DNA of 64,000 nucleotides from Lichenicola sp964247725 (GTDB lineage: Bacteria > Pseudomonadota > Alphaproteobacteria > Acetobacterales > Acetobacteraceae), in NCBI GenBank assembly GCA_964247725.1, contig CAXTVM010000014.1, positions 1 to 64,000 of the forward strand, written 5' to 3'. The notes under the pieces are model-generated. The model had not been told where the DNA came from, ran no database searches, and saw only the letters and a program-made list of their open reading frames with translations. This document shows positions 17,993 through 27,190 of this stretch, piece by piece. The position numbers were made by a program, and so were the translations under genes. Each line of letters opens with the position of its first letter. Positions within the stretch are counted from its first letter, which is position 1.

Positions 17993-19082
17993 ATGAAGAC
18001 GGTGTCGCGCCGCCGCCGGAAGGTCCCGGGGATCGTGACGGCCGGATGGCGGCATCCCGCGGATGCGCCTGCACGGGCGTCCGCGGCAGCCTGTGCCCGG
18101 CCTCCTGTCTCAGGCCGTAGATCGCGGTGCCGAGCAGGGCGGCATTGATCGTGACGACGTGGACCGGGACCTCGCGCAGGAGGTTGGCGAACCGCCCCTT
18201 CGAGGTGAAGGTGTGCATGAACGCGCCGTCCTGCAGCTGCGGCAGCAGCCGGGGCGGCAGGCCGCCCGCCAGGTAGACGCCGCCGGTCGCCATGACCTTC
18301 AGCGCCAGGTTGCCCGCCTCGGCGCCCCAGACGTCGATCACGATGCGCAGGGTCTCGGCCGCCAGCGGGTTGTTGTCGGCATCGTGCAGCGCCGCATCGA
18401 CGATGACCGGAGTCCGGTCGTGCGCTGCCTGCAGCCGCCGCGCGAAGGCGGGAGCCTCCGAGGACGGGTCGCGCGACCGCACGTAGTCGTACACGTTGGG
18501 CAGGCCCGAGCCGGCGCAGACGCGCTCGTAGCCGGCGTGGCGGTACCGGTCGGTCAGGAACCGCCAGAGCCCGGCCTGGACCTCGTTGATCGGCGCGAAG
18601 TCGGCGTGCCCGCCCTCCGAGGCGCACGTCACGTAGCCCTCTCCGCTCCAGATCAGGAACGCCTCGCCGAGCCCGGTGCCCGGCGCCAGCACCGCGATCG
18701 CGGAGTGCGGCACCGGGCGTCCGGCGTTGATCTCGACGATCTCGTCGGGCAGCAGGTGCGGCACCGCATGCGCGATCGCCTCGAGGTCGTTCAGGAGGGT
18801 GACGCGATCGAGGCGCAGCGCCCGACACAGGGCCTGTTCCTCGAGGTCCCAGGGGAGGTTGGTCAGATGCGCCCGGCCGCCGATCACGGGACCCGCTACG
18901 TCGAAGCAGGCCGAGGTCGGGCGGCCGCCGGTGCCCGCCAGGAACGCCTCGACGATCGGCTGCAGCTCCGCCTGGTCGGCGCTCGCGTAGTCGCGCTTCG
19001 CCAGGAACCGCCTGGGCCCGGCTTCCTCGGAGACCAGCGCCAGCCGGGTCGTGGTCGCCCCGATGTCCCCTGCAATCAGCAT
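17985..19082 (-). CDS. glk: Glucokinase (Glk family)
   Basis: 365 residues. Phosphorylates glucose with ATP to glucose 6-phosphate. Phosphate-1 motif LIAGDIGATTTRLAL, catalytic LLNDLEAIAHAV, ATP-binding LAPGTGLGEAFL, and ASEGGHADFAP are all as in the Glk (non-ROK) family. The start overlaps the stop of the preceding 75-residue gene by 7 nt, implying translational coupling. It follows tpiA in the same direction, so glucose entry and triose interconversion are co-expressed with the phosphoketolase branch. Confidence 0.92.
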   Translation of the reverse strand: MLIAGDIGATTTRLALVSEEAGPRRFLAKRDYASADQAELQPIVEAFLAGTGGRPTSACFDVAGPVIGGRAHLTNLPWDLEEQALCRALRLDRVTLLNDLEAIAHAVPHLLPDEIVEINAGRPVPHSAIAVLAPGTGLGEAFLIWSGEGYVTCASEGGHADFAPINEVQAGLWRFLTDRYRHAGYERVCAGSGLPNVYDYVRSRDPSSEAPAFARRLQAAHDRTPVIVDAALHDADNNPLAAETLRIVIDVWGAEAGNLALKVMATGGVYLAGGLPPRLLPQLQDGAFMHTFTSKGRFANLLREVPVHVVTINAALLGTAIYGLRQEAGHRLPRTPVQAHPRDAAIRPSRSPGPSGGGATPSSSE

Positions 19083-19303
19083 GCGGGGCTCCGGCCGCGG
19101 GCGCTGCGGCCGGCGACGGCCGGATCCGTGACGACGCCAGCTGGAAGGACATCGCCGAGCTTCGTGTCGAGCGGCGTCGCGACCGTCCCGTCCTCCGCCT
19201 GCGCGAGGCTGTCCCGCGATGTGGCCAGCCGGGTCTCGAGCCCGGGCGAGGGCGGCGACCCGGCCCCGGACGACCCGGCCCGGTCGTGGTCTGGCGTCGT
19301 CAT
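19076..19303 (-). CDS. Small hypothetical protein
   Basis: 75 residues, polar and rich in Asp, Ser and Gly, without a membrane segment or a recognised motif. It begins MTTPDHDRAGSS, preceded by GGGAAG, and ends overlapping the glk start by 7 nt. The tight spacing and ribosome-binding site argue that it is translated. It may serve only to couple glk translation. No homolog is recognised. Confidence 0.5.
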   Translation of the reverse strand: MTTPDHDRAGSSGAGSPPSPGLETRLATSRDSLAQAEDGTVATPLDTKLGDVLPAGVVTDPAVAGRSARGRSPAC

Positions 19304-19388
19304 GATGCTTCCCGTCTTGGCTGCCCGATCTGGCTGCCTGATCCTGGCTACTCTGCGCGAGATCGCACGCGCCGGCTCGCAGTCCAGG

Positions 19389-20135
19389 CTAGGGTTCCGT
19401 CAGGCGCAGGATCGCGTCGAACTCGTGCGCCTGCAGACTGGCGCCGCCGATCAGCAGGCCGTCGACCTCGGCGATGTCCAGGATCCCGGCCGAGTTCCGA
19501 GATGTCGCCGAGCCGCCGTACAGGATCCGGATCCCGGACCCCGCGGCGCCGAAGCGCGCCGTCAGGCACGAACGGATGTGCCGGTGCATCTCGGCGACCT
19601 GCGCCGCCGTCGGCAGGTTGCCGCTGCCGATCGCCCACAGCGGCTCGTAGGCGATCGCGGTCGCCTGGGCGCGGCCCGATGGATCGGGGAGGCTGCCGGC
19701 GATCTGGCCGGCGCACACGGACAGCGCGCGGCCGTCGCTGCGCTGGTCCTGCGTCTCGCCGATGCAGACGATGGCGGACAGTCCGGCCCTCCAGGCCGCC
19801 TGCGCCTTGGCGGCCACCACGGCGTCGGTCTCCTGGTGCAGCCGCCGGCGTTCCGAATGACCGACGATCACCGTGGCGGCGCCGGCATCCCTCAGCATCT
19901 CCGCGCTGACGTCTCCGGTGAACGAGCCGGATGGCTGTGCGTGGCAGTCCTCGCCGCCGATCGGGAGCCGGCCCGCCGAGACCTGGACGGCTCGGGACAC
20001 CAAGGTCGCCGGGACGCATAGCAGCGCCTCGGCGTGCAGCGGCCTCGACGCGACGCAGGCCGCTGCACGCTCGATCTCCGGCAGCTGGCCGTCGAGGCCG
20101 TGCATCTTCCAGTTGCCGGCGATCAGCGGCCGCAT
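19389..20135 (-). CDS. tpiA: Triosephosphate isomerase
   Basis: 248 residues, the family length. Interconverts dihydroxyacetone phosphate and glyceraldehyde 3-phosphate. NWKMHG holds the active-site Asn and Lys, VIVGHSERR the catalytic His, AYEPLWAIGSG the catalytic Glu, and ILYGGSA the phosphate loop. It begins 10 bp after the SHOCT gene stop with no good ribosome-binding site, so translation is probably coupled. Probably a second, condition-specific copy, since it travels with the phosphoketolase module rather than a gapdh-pgk cluster. That last point is inference. Confidence 0.93.
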   Translation of the reverse strand: MRPLIAGNWKMHGLDGQLPEIERAAACVASRPLHAEALLCVPATLVSRAVQVSAGRLPIGGEDCHAQPSGSFTGDVSAEMLRDAGAATVIVGHSERRRLHQETDAVVAAKAQAAWRAGLSAIVCIGETQDQRSDGRALSVCAGQIAGSLPDPSGRAQATAIAYEPLWAIGSGNLPTAAQVAEMHRHIRSCLTARFGAAGSGIRILYGGSATSRNSAGILDIAEVDGLLIGGASLQAHEFDAILRLTEP

Positions 20136-20145
20136 GCGGCGGACG

Positions 20146-20487
20146 TCATCGGGATGCCCAGTATCGGGATGCCAAGTATCGGGATGCCCGGTCGCCGCGA
20201 TCCGAGGCCGGACCGCCCGAAGCGAGGCGGCCACCCGCCGCGGCACGGCTCGCGCCGTTCCTGACGTCGGCCTCGAACCGTCCGCGCTCCGTGCGGCTGA
20301 TCTTGCCGCTCGCATACATCTCGTTGACGATATCGAGCACCCGGCTGTCGGTCCGGCTCAAACCCTTCCGATCGGCACGGCTGGGGCGGCCCCGGGTCCA
20401 CAAGCTGGACAGCATCAGGACGACGAAGCCGAGCCAGAAGATCCAGACCCCGCCGAAGTCGCCGCCGTTCCAGTAGCCGTGGGTCAT
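20146..20487 (-). CDS. Small membrane protein with SHOCT-like domain and C-terminal repeat tail
   Basis: 113 residues. One N-terminal membrane helix (GGVWIFWLGFVVLMLSSLW), then a SHOCT-type segment (VLDIVNEMYASGKISRTERGRFEAD split over the usual LxxRYAxGEIxxxEyexx pattern). The C-terminus is a low-complexity tail, SRYLASRYWASR, encoded by three 15-bp units. GGAGGAACG precedes the start closely. It leads the tpiA-glk unit and has a FixJ-like site 141 nt upstream. SHOCT domains occur in many small regulatory or oligomerising proteins, so no specific role can be assigned. Confidence 0.75.
   Translation of the reverse strand: MTHGYWNGGDFGGVWIFWLGFVVLMLSSLWTRGRPSRADRKGLSRTDSRVLDIVNEMYASGKISRTERGRFEADVRNGASRAAAGGRLASGGPASDRGDRASRYLASRYWASR
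20148..20192. repeat. Three tandem 15-bp units
   Basis: ATCGGGATGCCCAGT, ATCGGGATGCCAAGT and ATCGGGATGCCCGGT follow one another. They encode the end of the SHOCT protein in frame (15 bp keeps frame) and sit immediately before tpiA, so copy-number slippage would change the tail length without killing the gene. Confidence 0.9.
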
Positions 20488-20592
20488 TCTCGTTCCTCCG
20501 TTGGGGCCGGCATGCAGGGTCCGGCGGCCGGCTCCACGATCGGCGGTTCGATCGGGCCGCTCGCGGGGTGGCCAGGGGACCTGGCGCAGGAC

Positions 20593-20613
20593 GACCGGAG
20601 GAATGGACCCTCC
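20593..20613. promoter_or_regulatory. Hairpin in the leader of the SHOCT-tpiA unit
   Basis: CCGGAGG, seven bases, CCTCCGG: a perfect 7-bp stem, extendable with flanking GACGACC/TCGTC. It lies between the FixJ-like site and the SHOCT start. On the other strand it follows the acetate kinase gene, so it could equally be a terminator remnant. No U-tract is present. Confidence 0.35.
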
Positions 20614-20627
20614 GGGATGGTCGTCAC

Positions 20628-20647
20628 CAGCCTCGGGAACTACCTAG
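20628..20647 (-). promoter_or_regulatory. FixJ-like binding site upstream of SHOCT-tpiA-glk
   Basis: On the minus strand CTAGGTAGTTCCCGAGGCTG, 17 of 20 identical to the site before phosphoketolase. It lies in the 274-bp space between the end of ackA and the SHOCT gene start. Confidence 0.5.
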
Positions 20648-20761
20648 CGCCGCGGTGACCGACCCGATCGGCTCGCGTCCACGCCGGGATCCTGGCTGCG
20701 TCGACGACGCTCGTGGGGCCGTGCCCGGCGGAACGCGACGGATGCCGGCCGGGGTCGGGTG

Positions 20762-21973
20762 CTACCCCGGGCGGGCCGCCGGCACCTGGTCCCGAAGCGT
20801 CGCCAGCGTGTGCCGCGCGATCATGGTCTCCTCGTCGGTGGCGATGACGTGCACCTCGACCGCGCTGCCGGGCCTGCTGATTCGGGACGCTCCGGCGAGG
20901 TTGGCGGCGTCGTCGATCCGGATGCCGAGCCACGCCAGCCGGGCGCAGACGGCGGCGCGCACCGCGGGCGCGTGCTGGCCGATGCCGGCCGTGAACACGA
21001 GCCCGTCGAGGCCGCCGAGCGCGCTGACGAGCGCCCCGGCCTCGGCCGCGATGCGGTAGGTGAACAGCTCGACGGCATCGCCGGCCCGGGCGTCGCCGCT
21101 CGCCATCAGCTCGCGGATGTCACCGCTGATCCCTGAGACGCCCAGCAGGCCGGAGCGGCGGTAGAGCATGTCCTCGATGTCGGGGAAGCTCCATCCCTGA
21201 CGGCCGAGATGGAGCAGGATCCCCGGGTCGAGGCTGCCGCATCGCGTCGCCATGACGAGCCCGTCGAGGGCGCTGAAGCCCATGGTGGTGGCGACGCTGC
21301 GGCCGTCGCGCAAGGCGCACAGGCTGGCTCCGGATCCCAGATGGGCCACGATCACGCGGCCGCCGGCCAGTCCGGGTGCCCGCGCCGCGAGCTCGCCGGC
21401 GATGAACTCGTAGGACAGGCCGTGAAAGCCGTAGCGGCGCAGGCCGGCCGCCTCCAGTGCCAGCGGCAGGCCGAACCGCCGCGCCACCGGCGGCAACGTG
21501 TGGTGGAAGGCGGTGTCGAAGCAGGCGACCTGCGCGAGCCGCGGTCTCGCCGCCGTCAGGGCATGGATCGGCGCCAGGTTGTGCGGCAGGTGCAGCGGAT
21601 CGAGCGGGACGAGCTCCTCGAGTTCGGCCAGGACCTGCGGCGTCACCAGGACCGGCCCACTGTGCGTGGCGCCCCCATGGACGATCCGGTGGCCCACCGC
21701 AACCAGCCCGTCCTGGCCCAGGTACGCGTCGGTGACCGCCAGAAGGGCCTGGAGGATGGTATCGAACGAGTTCGCCTGTCCCGCGGACCAGGTCCGGTCC
21801 GCCAGGACGGTGCCGCCCCGATCGTGCGCGAGCAGGTGCGGCGCCTCGTCGAGATCGGTGACAGCACCGTCGGCGGTGGCCTCGATCCCGGCGCCGGGCC
21901 GGTCGGCGGCCCTGTACAGGCCGAACTTGAGGCTGGACGAGCCGGAGTTCAGGACCAGGATCGAGTTCGCCAT
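20762..21973 (-). CDS. ackA: Acetate kinase
   Basis: About 403 residues. Converts acetyl phosphate and ADP to acetate and ATP. LVLNSGSSSLKF (phosphate-1), VAHLGSGASLCALRDG, TMGFSALDGLVMATRCGSLDPG and VFTAGIGQHAPAVR are the family motifs. It completes the route from sugar phosphates through phosphoketolase to acetate with substrate-level ATP. No phosphotransacetylase is in the window. The start may be ATG 21985 (four residues longer). A FixJ-like core is about 170 nt upstream, shared with the divergent sensor gene. Confidence 0.95.
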   Translation of the reverse strand: MANSILVLNSGSSSLKFGLYRAADRPGAGIEATADGAVTDLDEAPHLLAHDRGGTVLADRTWSAGQANSFDTILQALLAVTDAYLGQDGLVAVGHRIVHGGATHSGPVLVTPQVLAELEELVPLDPLHLPHNLAPIHALTAARPRLAQVACFDTAFHHTLPPVARRFGLPLALEAAGLRRYGFHGLSYEFIAGELAARAPGLAGGRVIVAHLGSGASLCALRDGRSVATTMGFSALDGLVMATRCGSLDPGILLHLGRQGWSFPDIEDMLYRRSGLLGVSGISGDIRELMASGDARAGDAVELFTYRIAAEAGALVSALGGLDGLVFTAGIGQHAPAVRAAVCARLAWLGIRIDDAANLAGASRISRPGSAVEVHVIATDEETMIARHTLATLRDQVPAARPG

Positions 21974-22377
21974 CTCTAGGTGCATCCGTCATGTGGCCTC
22001 TGCCGTCCAGGCCGGTGGCACCGGAGCTCCGGACGTCATGAGGACCGCGACCGCCACGCCGACCGGGACGGCGGCAGCGATCGGCCGCGCTCCGTGCAGT
22101 GCGACATCCTACGGGTAGGGGGCGGGTTCGGGGGAGGACCGGGAACTACCCAACGGTCTCAAGGACGGCGGCGAGGCAGCGTCCCGGCGTCGGATGCAGG
22201 CTTGCGGACGCCATGGCCGAGGCGCGTCGGACCTCGGGAGGCCGGTCGGCGACGAACGGTCGAGCCCGGCGTTGGCGATGGGGGCGGACGTGGACACGGA
22301 CGGGATTCGATCGTCGTCAGGTCGCCATCGGCACTGACAAGTGTTAAGGCACGTTACCCGGACCGGTGGAGTAGGAC
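21974..22377. other. Intergenic region between ackA and the giant sensor gene
   Basis: A 404-bp divergent control region. It contains the third FixJ-like core near 22141. I see no convincing gene, although short open frames exist. The sensor gene start at 22378 has GGAG 7 nt upstream. Confidence 0.6.
22135..22154 (-). promoter_or_regulatory. FixJ-like core between ackA and the sensor fusion gene
   Basis: On the minus strand GGGTAGTTCCCGGTCC; shares GGTAGTTCCCG with the site at 20628-20647 but not the flanks. It is 168 nt before ackA and about 230 nt before the divergent sensor gene, so it could serve both. Confidence 0.4.
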
Positions 22378-25300
22378 ATGGAGGGAGACATCCCGCATGC
22401 CGCGCCTCGAGGCGACCCGCCGGCATCCGATCGAACGCCGGTGAGCCAGGCCACTCCCCGCCGGCAGGGTTCGGCCGATTCCGCGAAGGCGTTCGGGATC
22501 GTGGCGATCGGCGCCTCGGCCGGCGGGCTCGAGGCCTGCATCGCGCTGGTCGGTGCGCTGCCGTCGGATCACGGCCTCGCGATCATCCTGGTCCAGCACC
22601 TGGAGCCGACCCGCAAGAGCATGATGGTGGAGCTGCTCGCCGTACACACGGCCATGACCGTCGAGCAGGCGGTGGACCGGACCCAGCTGCGGCCGGACCA
22701 CCTCTACATCATCGCGCCGGGCTGCGACCTCTGGGTCACGGATGGGATGCTGCGCCTGTCGGAGCCCGACGTACGACCGGGGGTGCATCTGCGGTGCGAC
22801 ATCCTCCTGAACTCGCTGGCACTTGCCTGGGGCTTGCGGACCACCTGCGTGATCCTGTCGGGGACCGGATCCGACGGCAGCCTCGGCCTCCGGGCGATCA
22901 AGGAGAAGGGCGGCTTCGTCATCGCCCAGGACCCCGGCGAGGCGTCCCACGCAGGCATGCCGGAGAGCGCCATCCGGACCGGGGTCGTGGATCTCGTGCT
23001 TCGGGCGGCCGACATCCCGAACGCGCTGATCGAGCACGACCGCGACCGGCGGGGCGAAGCCGGGTTCCCCGGCGTTGCCCGCGTCCCTGGCCGCNNNNNN
23101 NNNNNNNNNNNNNNNNNNNNNNNNNNNNNNNNNNNNNNNNNNNNNNNNNNNNNNNNNNNNNNNNNNNNNNNNNNNNNNNNNNNNNNNNNNNNNNCCGCGA
23201 CCGGCGGGGCGAAGCCGGGTTCCCCGGCGTTGCCCGCGTCCCTGGCCGCGTCCCTGGCCGCATCCCGGCGCCGGACGATGGCCTCGCGGCGATCATCGAC
23301 CTGCTGCGCCGCGAGAGCGGGCACGACTTCGCCCTCTACAAGCAAGGCACGGTGCGGCGCCAGATCGGACGGCGCATGGCGCTGAAGGGGCTCCCGCCGG
23401 ACGGGCTGCACCGTTACCTGGAGGTCCTGCGCGGAGATCGAGAGGAGATCCTGCTGCTCGCAAAGGACCTGCTGATCCAGGTCACGAGCTTCTTTCGTGA
23501 CCAGGCGGTCTTCGACCGTCTCGCCGACACGATCGTCCCCGACCTCATCCGCGACCATCCGGCTGGACGTCCCATCCGCGTCTGGGTCGCCGGGTGCAGC
23601 ACGGGCGAGGAGACCTACTCGCTGGCGATCCTGTTCCAGGAGAAGATCAAGGCGAGCAACCGCGACATCAGACTGCAGATGTTCGGATCCGACCTGGATG
23701 CCGGCGCGATCGTCCGCGCTCGCGACGGCCTCTATCCGGCGACCATCGAGAGTTCGGTCTCCGCGGCCCGGCTGGCCCACTTCTTCTCGAGGGAGCCGAC
23801 CGGCTACCGTGTGTCGCCGGAGCTGCGCGCCACCGTGGTGTTCACGGTCCAGGACCTGCTCGCCGACCCGCCGTTCGCGCAGCTCGACCTGGTGTCGTGT
23901 CGCAACCTGTTGATCTACCTGCAGCCCGAGGCGCAGACGAAGGTGCTCTCGCTGCTGCACTTCGCGCTTCGCCAGGGCGGCATCCTCGTCCTCGGCAACG
24001 CCGAGACGCCGGCCGGCATGGACGGCAGCTTCGAGCTGGTGTCGAAGCCGGAGCGGCTCTACCGCCGGATCGGCCGCCATCGCCTGGGGCTCGGCCTGCC
24101 GGCTTCCAGACCCGGCGCACGATCGACGTCCCCCGCCGCGTCCCTCGCCGCGTCTCTGGCCGCTGCCGCGACGCCGACGCCATCCCGGCAGTCCCGGCTG
24201 GCCGAGACCGGCCGCAGGCTGGTGCTGGAGGCTCACGCCCCCGCCTCGATCCTGATCGACGGCTCCAACCGTTGCCTGCTGGCACTCGGCCCGATCGACC
24301 GGTATCTGCGGCTGGCGTCCGGGCAGTCGGGCCCCGACGTGCTGACCCTGGCGCATCCGGGCCTGCGCGCCCAGCTCCGTTCGGCGATCGAGCAGGCGCG
24401 CGGCGCCGATGCCCCGATCGTCATGGCCGCCCGCACGATCCGGGACCGGGTCCAGGTCTCGTTCAACCTGGAGGTGCAGCCCGTCGCCGAGAACGGCGAG
24501 CGGCCGCTCCTGGTGTGCTTCGTGGATGTTCCGGAGCCGCACGCTGGATCTGGCGACGGCGGCGACCGGGCGGCTCTGGCGACCGCCAGGCTGGAGCGCG
24601 AGCTCAAGGCCAGCCGGAGCGCGCTGCAGAAGGCGATCCGCGACCTCGATCTCGCCGCCGAGGACCACCGGGCGGCGAACGAGGAGGCCCGGTCCGTCAA
24701 CGAGGAATACCAGTCGACGAACGAGGAGCTGATGGCCTCCAAGGAGGAGCTGCAGTCCCTCAACGAGGAACTCGTTGCCCTCAACAGCCAGCTCCAGGAA
24801 ACCCTCGAGCGGCAGAGGGTCACGTCCGACGATCTCCAGAACGTTCTCTACAGCACCGACGTCGCGACGCTGTTCCTCGATCTCGACCTCAGGATCCGTT
24901 TCTTCACGCCGGCCACCCGGTCGCTGTTCGCCGTCATTCCCGGCGACGTCGGCCGGCCCCTGGTCGACCTGCGGCCGTTGGCGTCGGACGATGCGCTGGA
25001 GGTCGACGCCCGGACCGTGCTGAGCGGCCATGCGCCGCTCGAGCGCGAGATCGAGGCTGGGAGCGGGGTCTGGTTCCGGCGCCGGATCCTGCCCTATCAC
25101 AGCCATGACGGACGTATCGAAGGCGTGGTGATCACCTTCAACGACATCACCAGCCGCAGGAACACCTCCAAGGCGCTGGAGGCCGCCAAGAAGGAGGCCG
25201 AGGTCGCCAACATGGCCAAGTCGCGCTTCCTGGCCGCGGCAAGCCACGACCTCCGGCAGCCGTTGCAGACCCTGTCCCTGCTGCAGGGGCTGCTGGCCAG

Positions 25301-27005
25301 GACCGTGGAAGGTGCGGCGGCGCAGGGCCTGGTGGCGCGCCTGGACGAGACGTTGACCGCCACCTCGTCGATGCTGAACACCCTGCTGGACATCAACCAG
25401 ATCGAGGACGGCGAGGTTCGTCCCGAGATGGTCGCCTTCCCGGTCGACGACCTGCTCCGCCGGATGCGCGACGAGTTCAACTACCACGTGCAGTCGAAAG
25501 GGCTGCAGCTTCACGTCGTCCCGTGCAGCCTGTCGGCGGTCAGCGACGTGCGGCTGCTCGAGCAGATGGTCCGGAACCTGCTCGCGAACGCGCTGAAATA
25601 CACCATCCGAGGCAAGATCCTCCTGGGCTGCCGACGGCACGGCGGCACGCTGACCCTCGAGATCTGGGACACCGGCGTCGGGATCCCGCCGCAGGAACTC
25701 GACGCCATCTTCAACGAGTATCATCAGGTCGACAACGCGGCACGCGAGCGGAGCCGCGGCCTCGGGCTCGGGCTGTCGATCGTGCGGCGCCTGAGCCTGC
25801 TCCTGGACCACAGGGTCGCGGTCCGTTCCAGCGTCCACAAGGGCTCGATGTTCTCCATCGAGGTTCCGCTTCGGGTCGATGCGTCGGCCGGGGACGATCT
25901 GGGCGACGGCGACCGCGTCGCGGCGACGCTGCTCCCGCCGGATCGCTCAGGCCTGATCCTGGTCGTGGAGGACGATCCGGACATGAGAGACCTGCTGGGG
26001 CTTCTGCTGAGGCATGAAGGGTATCGGGTCGGTTCGTCATCCGACGGCCAGGCAGCCCTCGATCTCGTGGCACGGGATTCGATCGAGCCCGATCTCCTCC
26101 TCGTCGACTACAATCTTCCCGGCCAGCTGAACGGGCTGCAGCTGGTGGATAGGCTGCGGAGAAGGTCGGACAGGACGCTTCCGGCGATCGTCCTGACCGG
26201 CGATCTCTCGTCGGAGACGGCTGCGGACGTGGCCGGGAACGACTGTCTTCAGCTGAACAAGCCGGTCAAGCACTCCGAGCTGACGGCGGTCATCCAGCAT
26301 TGCCTCGCGGCCACGGCGGCGGAGCAGACACCGCCGAAACCCGATCCGACGGCGAAGCTGGACATCGGGATTCCGGTGGTATTCATTGTAGACGACGATA
26401 TTCACATCCGCCAGCTGATACAGGAGGTGCTGGAGCAGGAAGGCTACAAAGTCGAGGGCTTCGCGACCGCCGAGGCATATCTGGACCCCTATCCCGCCGA
26501 CAGGAAAGGCTGCCTGCTGATCGACGCCAAGCTGCCCGGCCTCAGCGGGATGGGGTTGCTCCACCGGCTTGGCGCCGACGATCGCCGTCTGCCGGTCATC
26601 ATGATCACCGGCCACAGCGACGTCCCGCTTGCGGTGGAGGCCATGAAGGCGGGCGCGATCGATTTCATCGAGAAGCCGATCAGCGCTCCGGAGCTCCTGG
26701 CCAGCGTCAGCTCGGCACTGGACAAGTCCGCCGACTTCAGGAAGCTTTCGGCAGGCAGGGACGAGGCCACCGGCCGTATCTCGAGGCTCACCTCGCGGCA
26801 GCACGAGGTCATGAGGATGGTGCTCGCCGGCAGTCCGAGCAAGAACATCGCCGCCGACCTGCACATCAGCCAGCGGACCGTCGAGAACCATCGTGCCTCC
26901 GTCATGAAGAAGATGGGAGTGACGTCGATCCCCGCACTCGCCCGCCTAGCGGTGGCCGCGGCCGGAAACGAGACCGGCACCATGTCGGCGAAGAAGCAGC
27001 CGTAG
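22378..27005 (+). CDS. CheB-CheR-PAS-histidine kinase-REC-REC-LuxR (FixJ-like) fusion, interrupted by an assembly gap
   Basis: A single polypeptide of about 1490 residues if the gap artefact is collapsed. In order: CheB methylesterase (about 38-230; GASAGG, QHLEP, GTGSDGS hold the Ser-His-Asp triad); CheR methyltransferase (about 248-516; VWVAGCSTGEETYSLA); a long coiled coil (about 687-766; NEELMASKEELQSLNEEL); PAS (about 770-875); HisKA with AASHDLRQPLQ (His905) and HATPase with NALKYT, DTGVGI and GLGLGLSIV (to about 1116); REC with Asp1192; a second REC with Asp1331 (MITGHSDVPLAVEAMKAGAIDFIEKP, as in FixJ); and a LuxR/GerE helix-turn-helix (SKNIAADLHISQRTVENHRASVMKKMG). There is no membrane segment, so it is cytoplasmic. 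The stimulus is unknown. Context suggests control of the adjacent phosphoketolase/acetate kinase genes. Confidence 0.88.
23040..23249. repeat. 55-bp direct repeat flanking the N gap
   Basis: The 55 bases before the gap (23040-23094, beginning CCGCGACCGGCGGGGCGAAG) are repeated exactly after it (23195-23249). Removing one copy plus the Ns (155 bp) rejoins the two halves of the sensor gene in the same frame. A 12-bp unit GCGTCCCTGGCC is tandemly repeated at this point, which probably broke the assembly. Confidence 0.92.
23095..23194. other. Assembly gap (100 N)
   Basis: Exactly 100 Ns, the conventional placeholder for a gap of unknown size. The flanking identical 55-mers show that the neighbouring contig ends overlap. 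Confidence 0.98.
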
Positions 27006-27190
27006 GGTGATCGGCCGTGAATCGGTGGAGTGCTCCCGTGCGGATCGGTGGCCCCGCCTCCGGTCCGGGCGCCGCCGGCGACCCGATCACGCGTCGGGGA
27101 CGCCGAGGGCGGCGGGGATCGCCGTCCGCGCGGAGGCCATGACCGACATGGTCCGCGCCGACCCGGCCCGGATCGGGGAGGGCTGAGCCG

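Noticed and set aside
20148..20192. The 15-bp tandem units as a CRISPR array or operator cluster.
   Set aside because: Units are adjacent with no spacers and are coding in frame for the SHOCT protein tail.
22704..25838. A long minus-strand frame antisense to the sensor fusion gene, running across the N gap.
   Set aside because: It is a GC shadow of a gene with clear domains, and it depends on an artificial gap.
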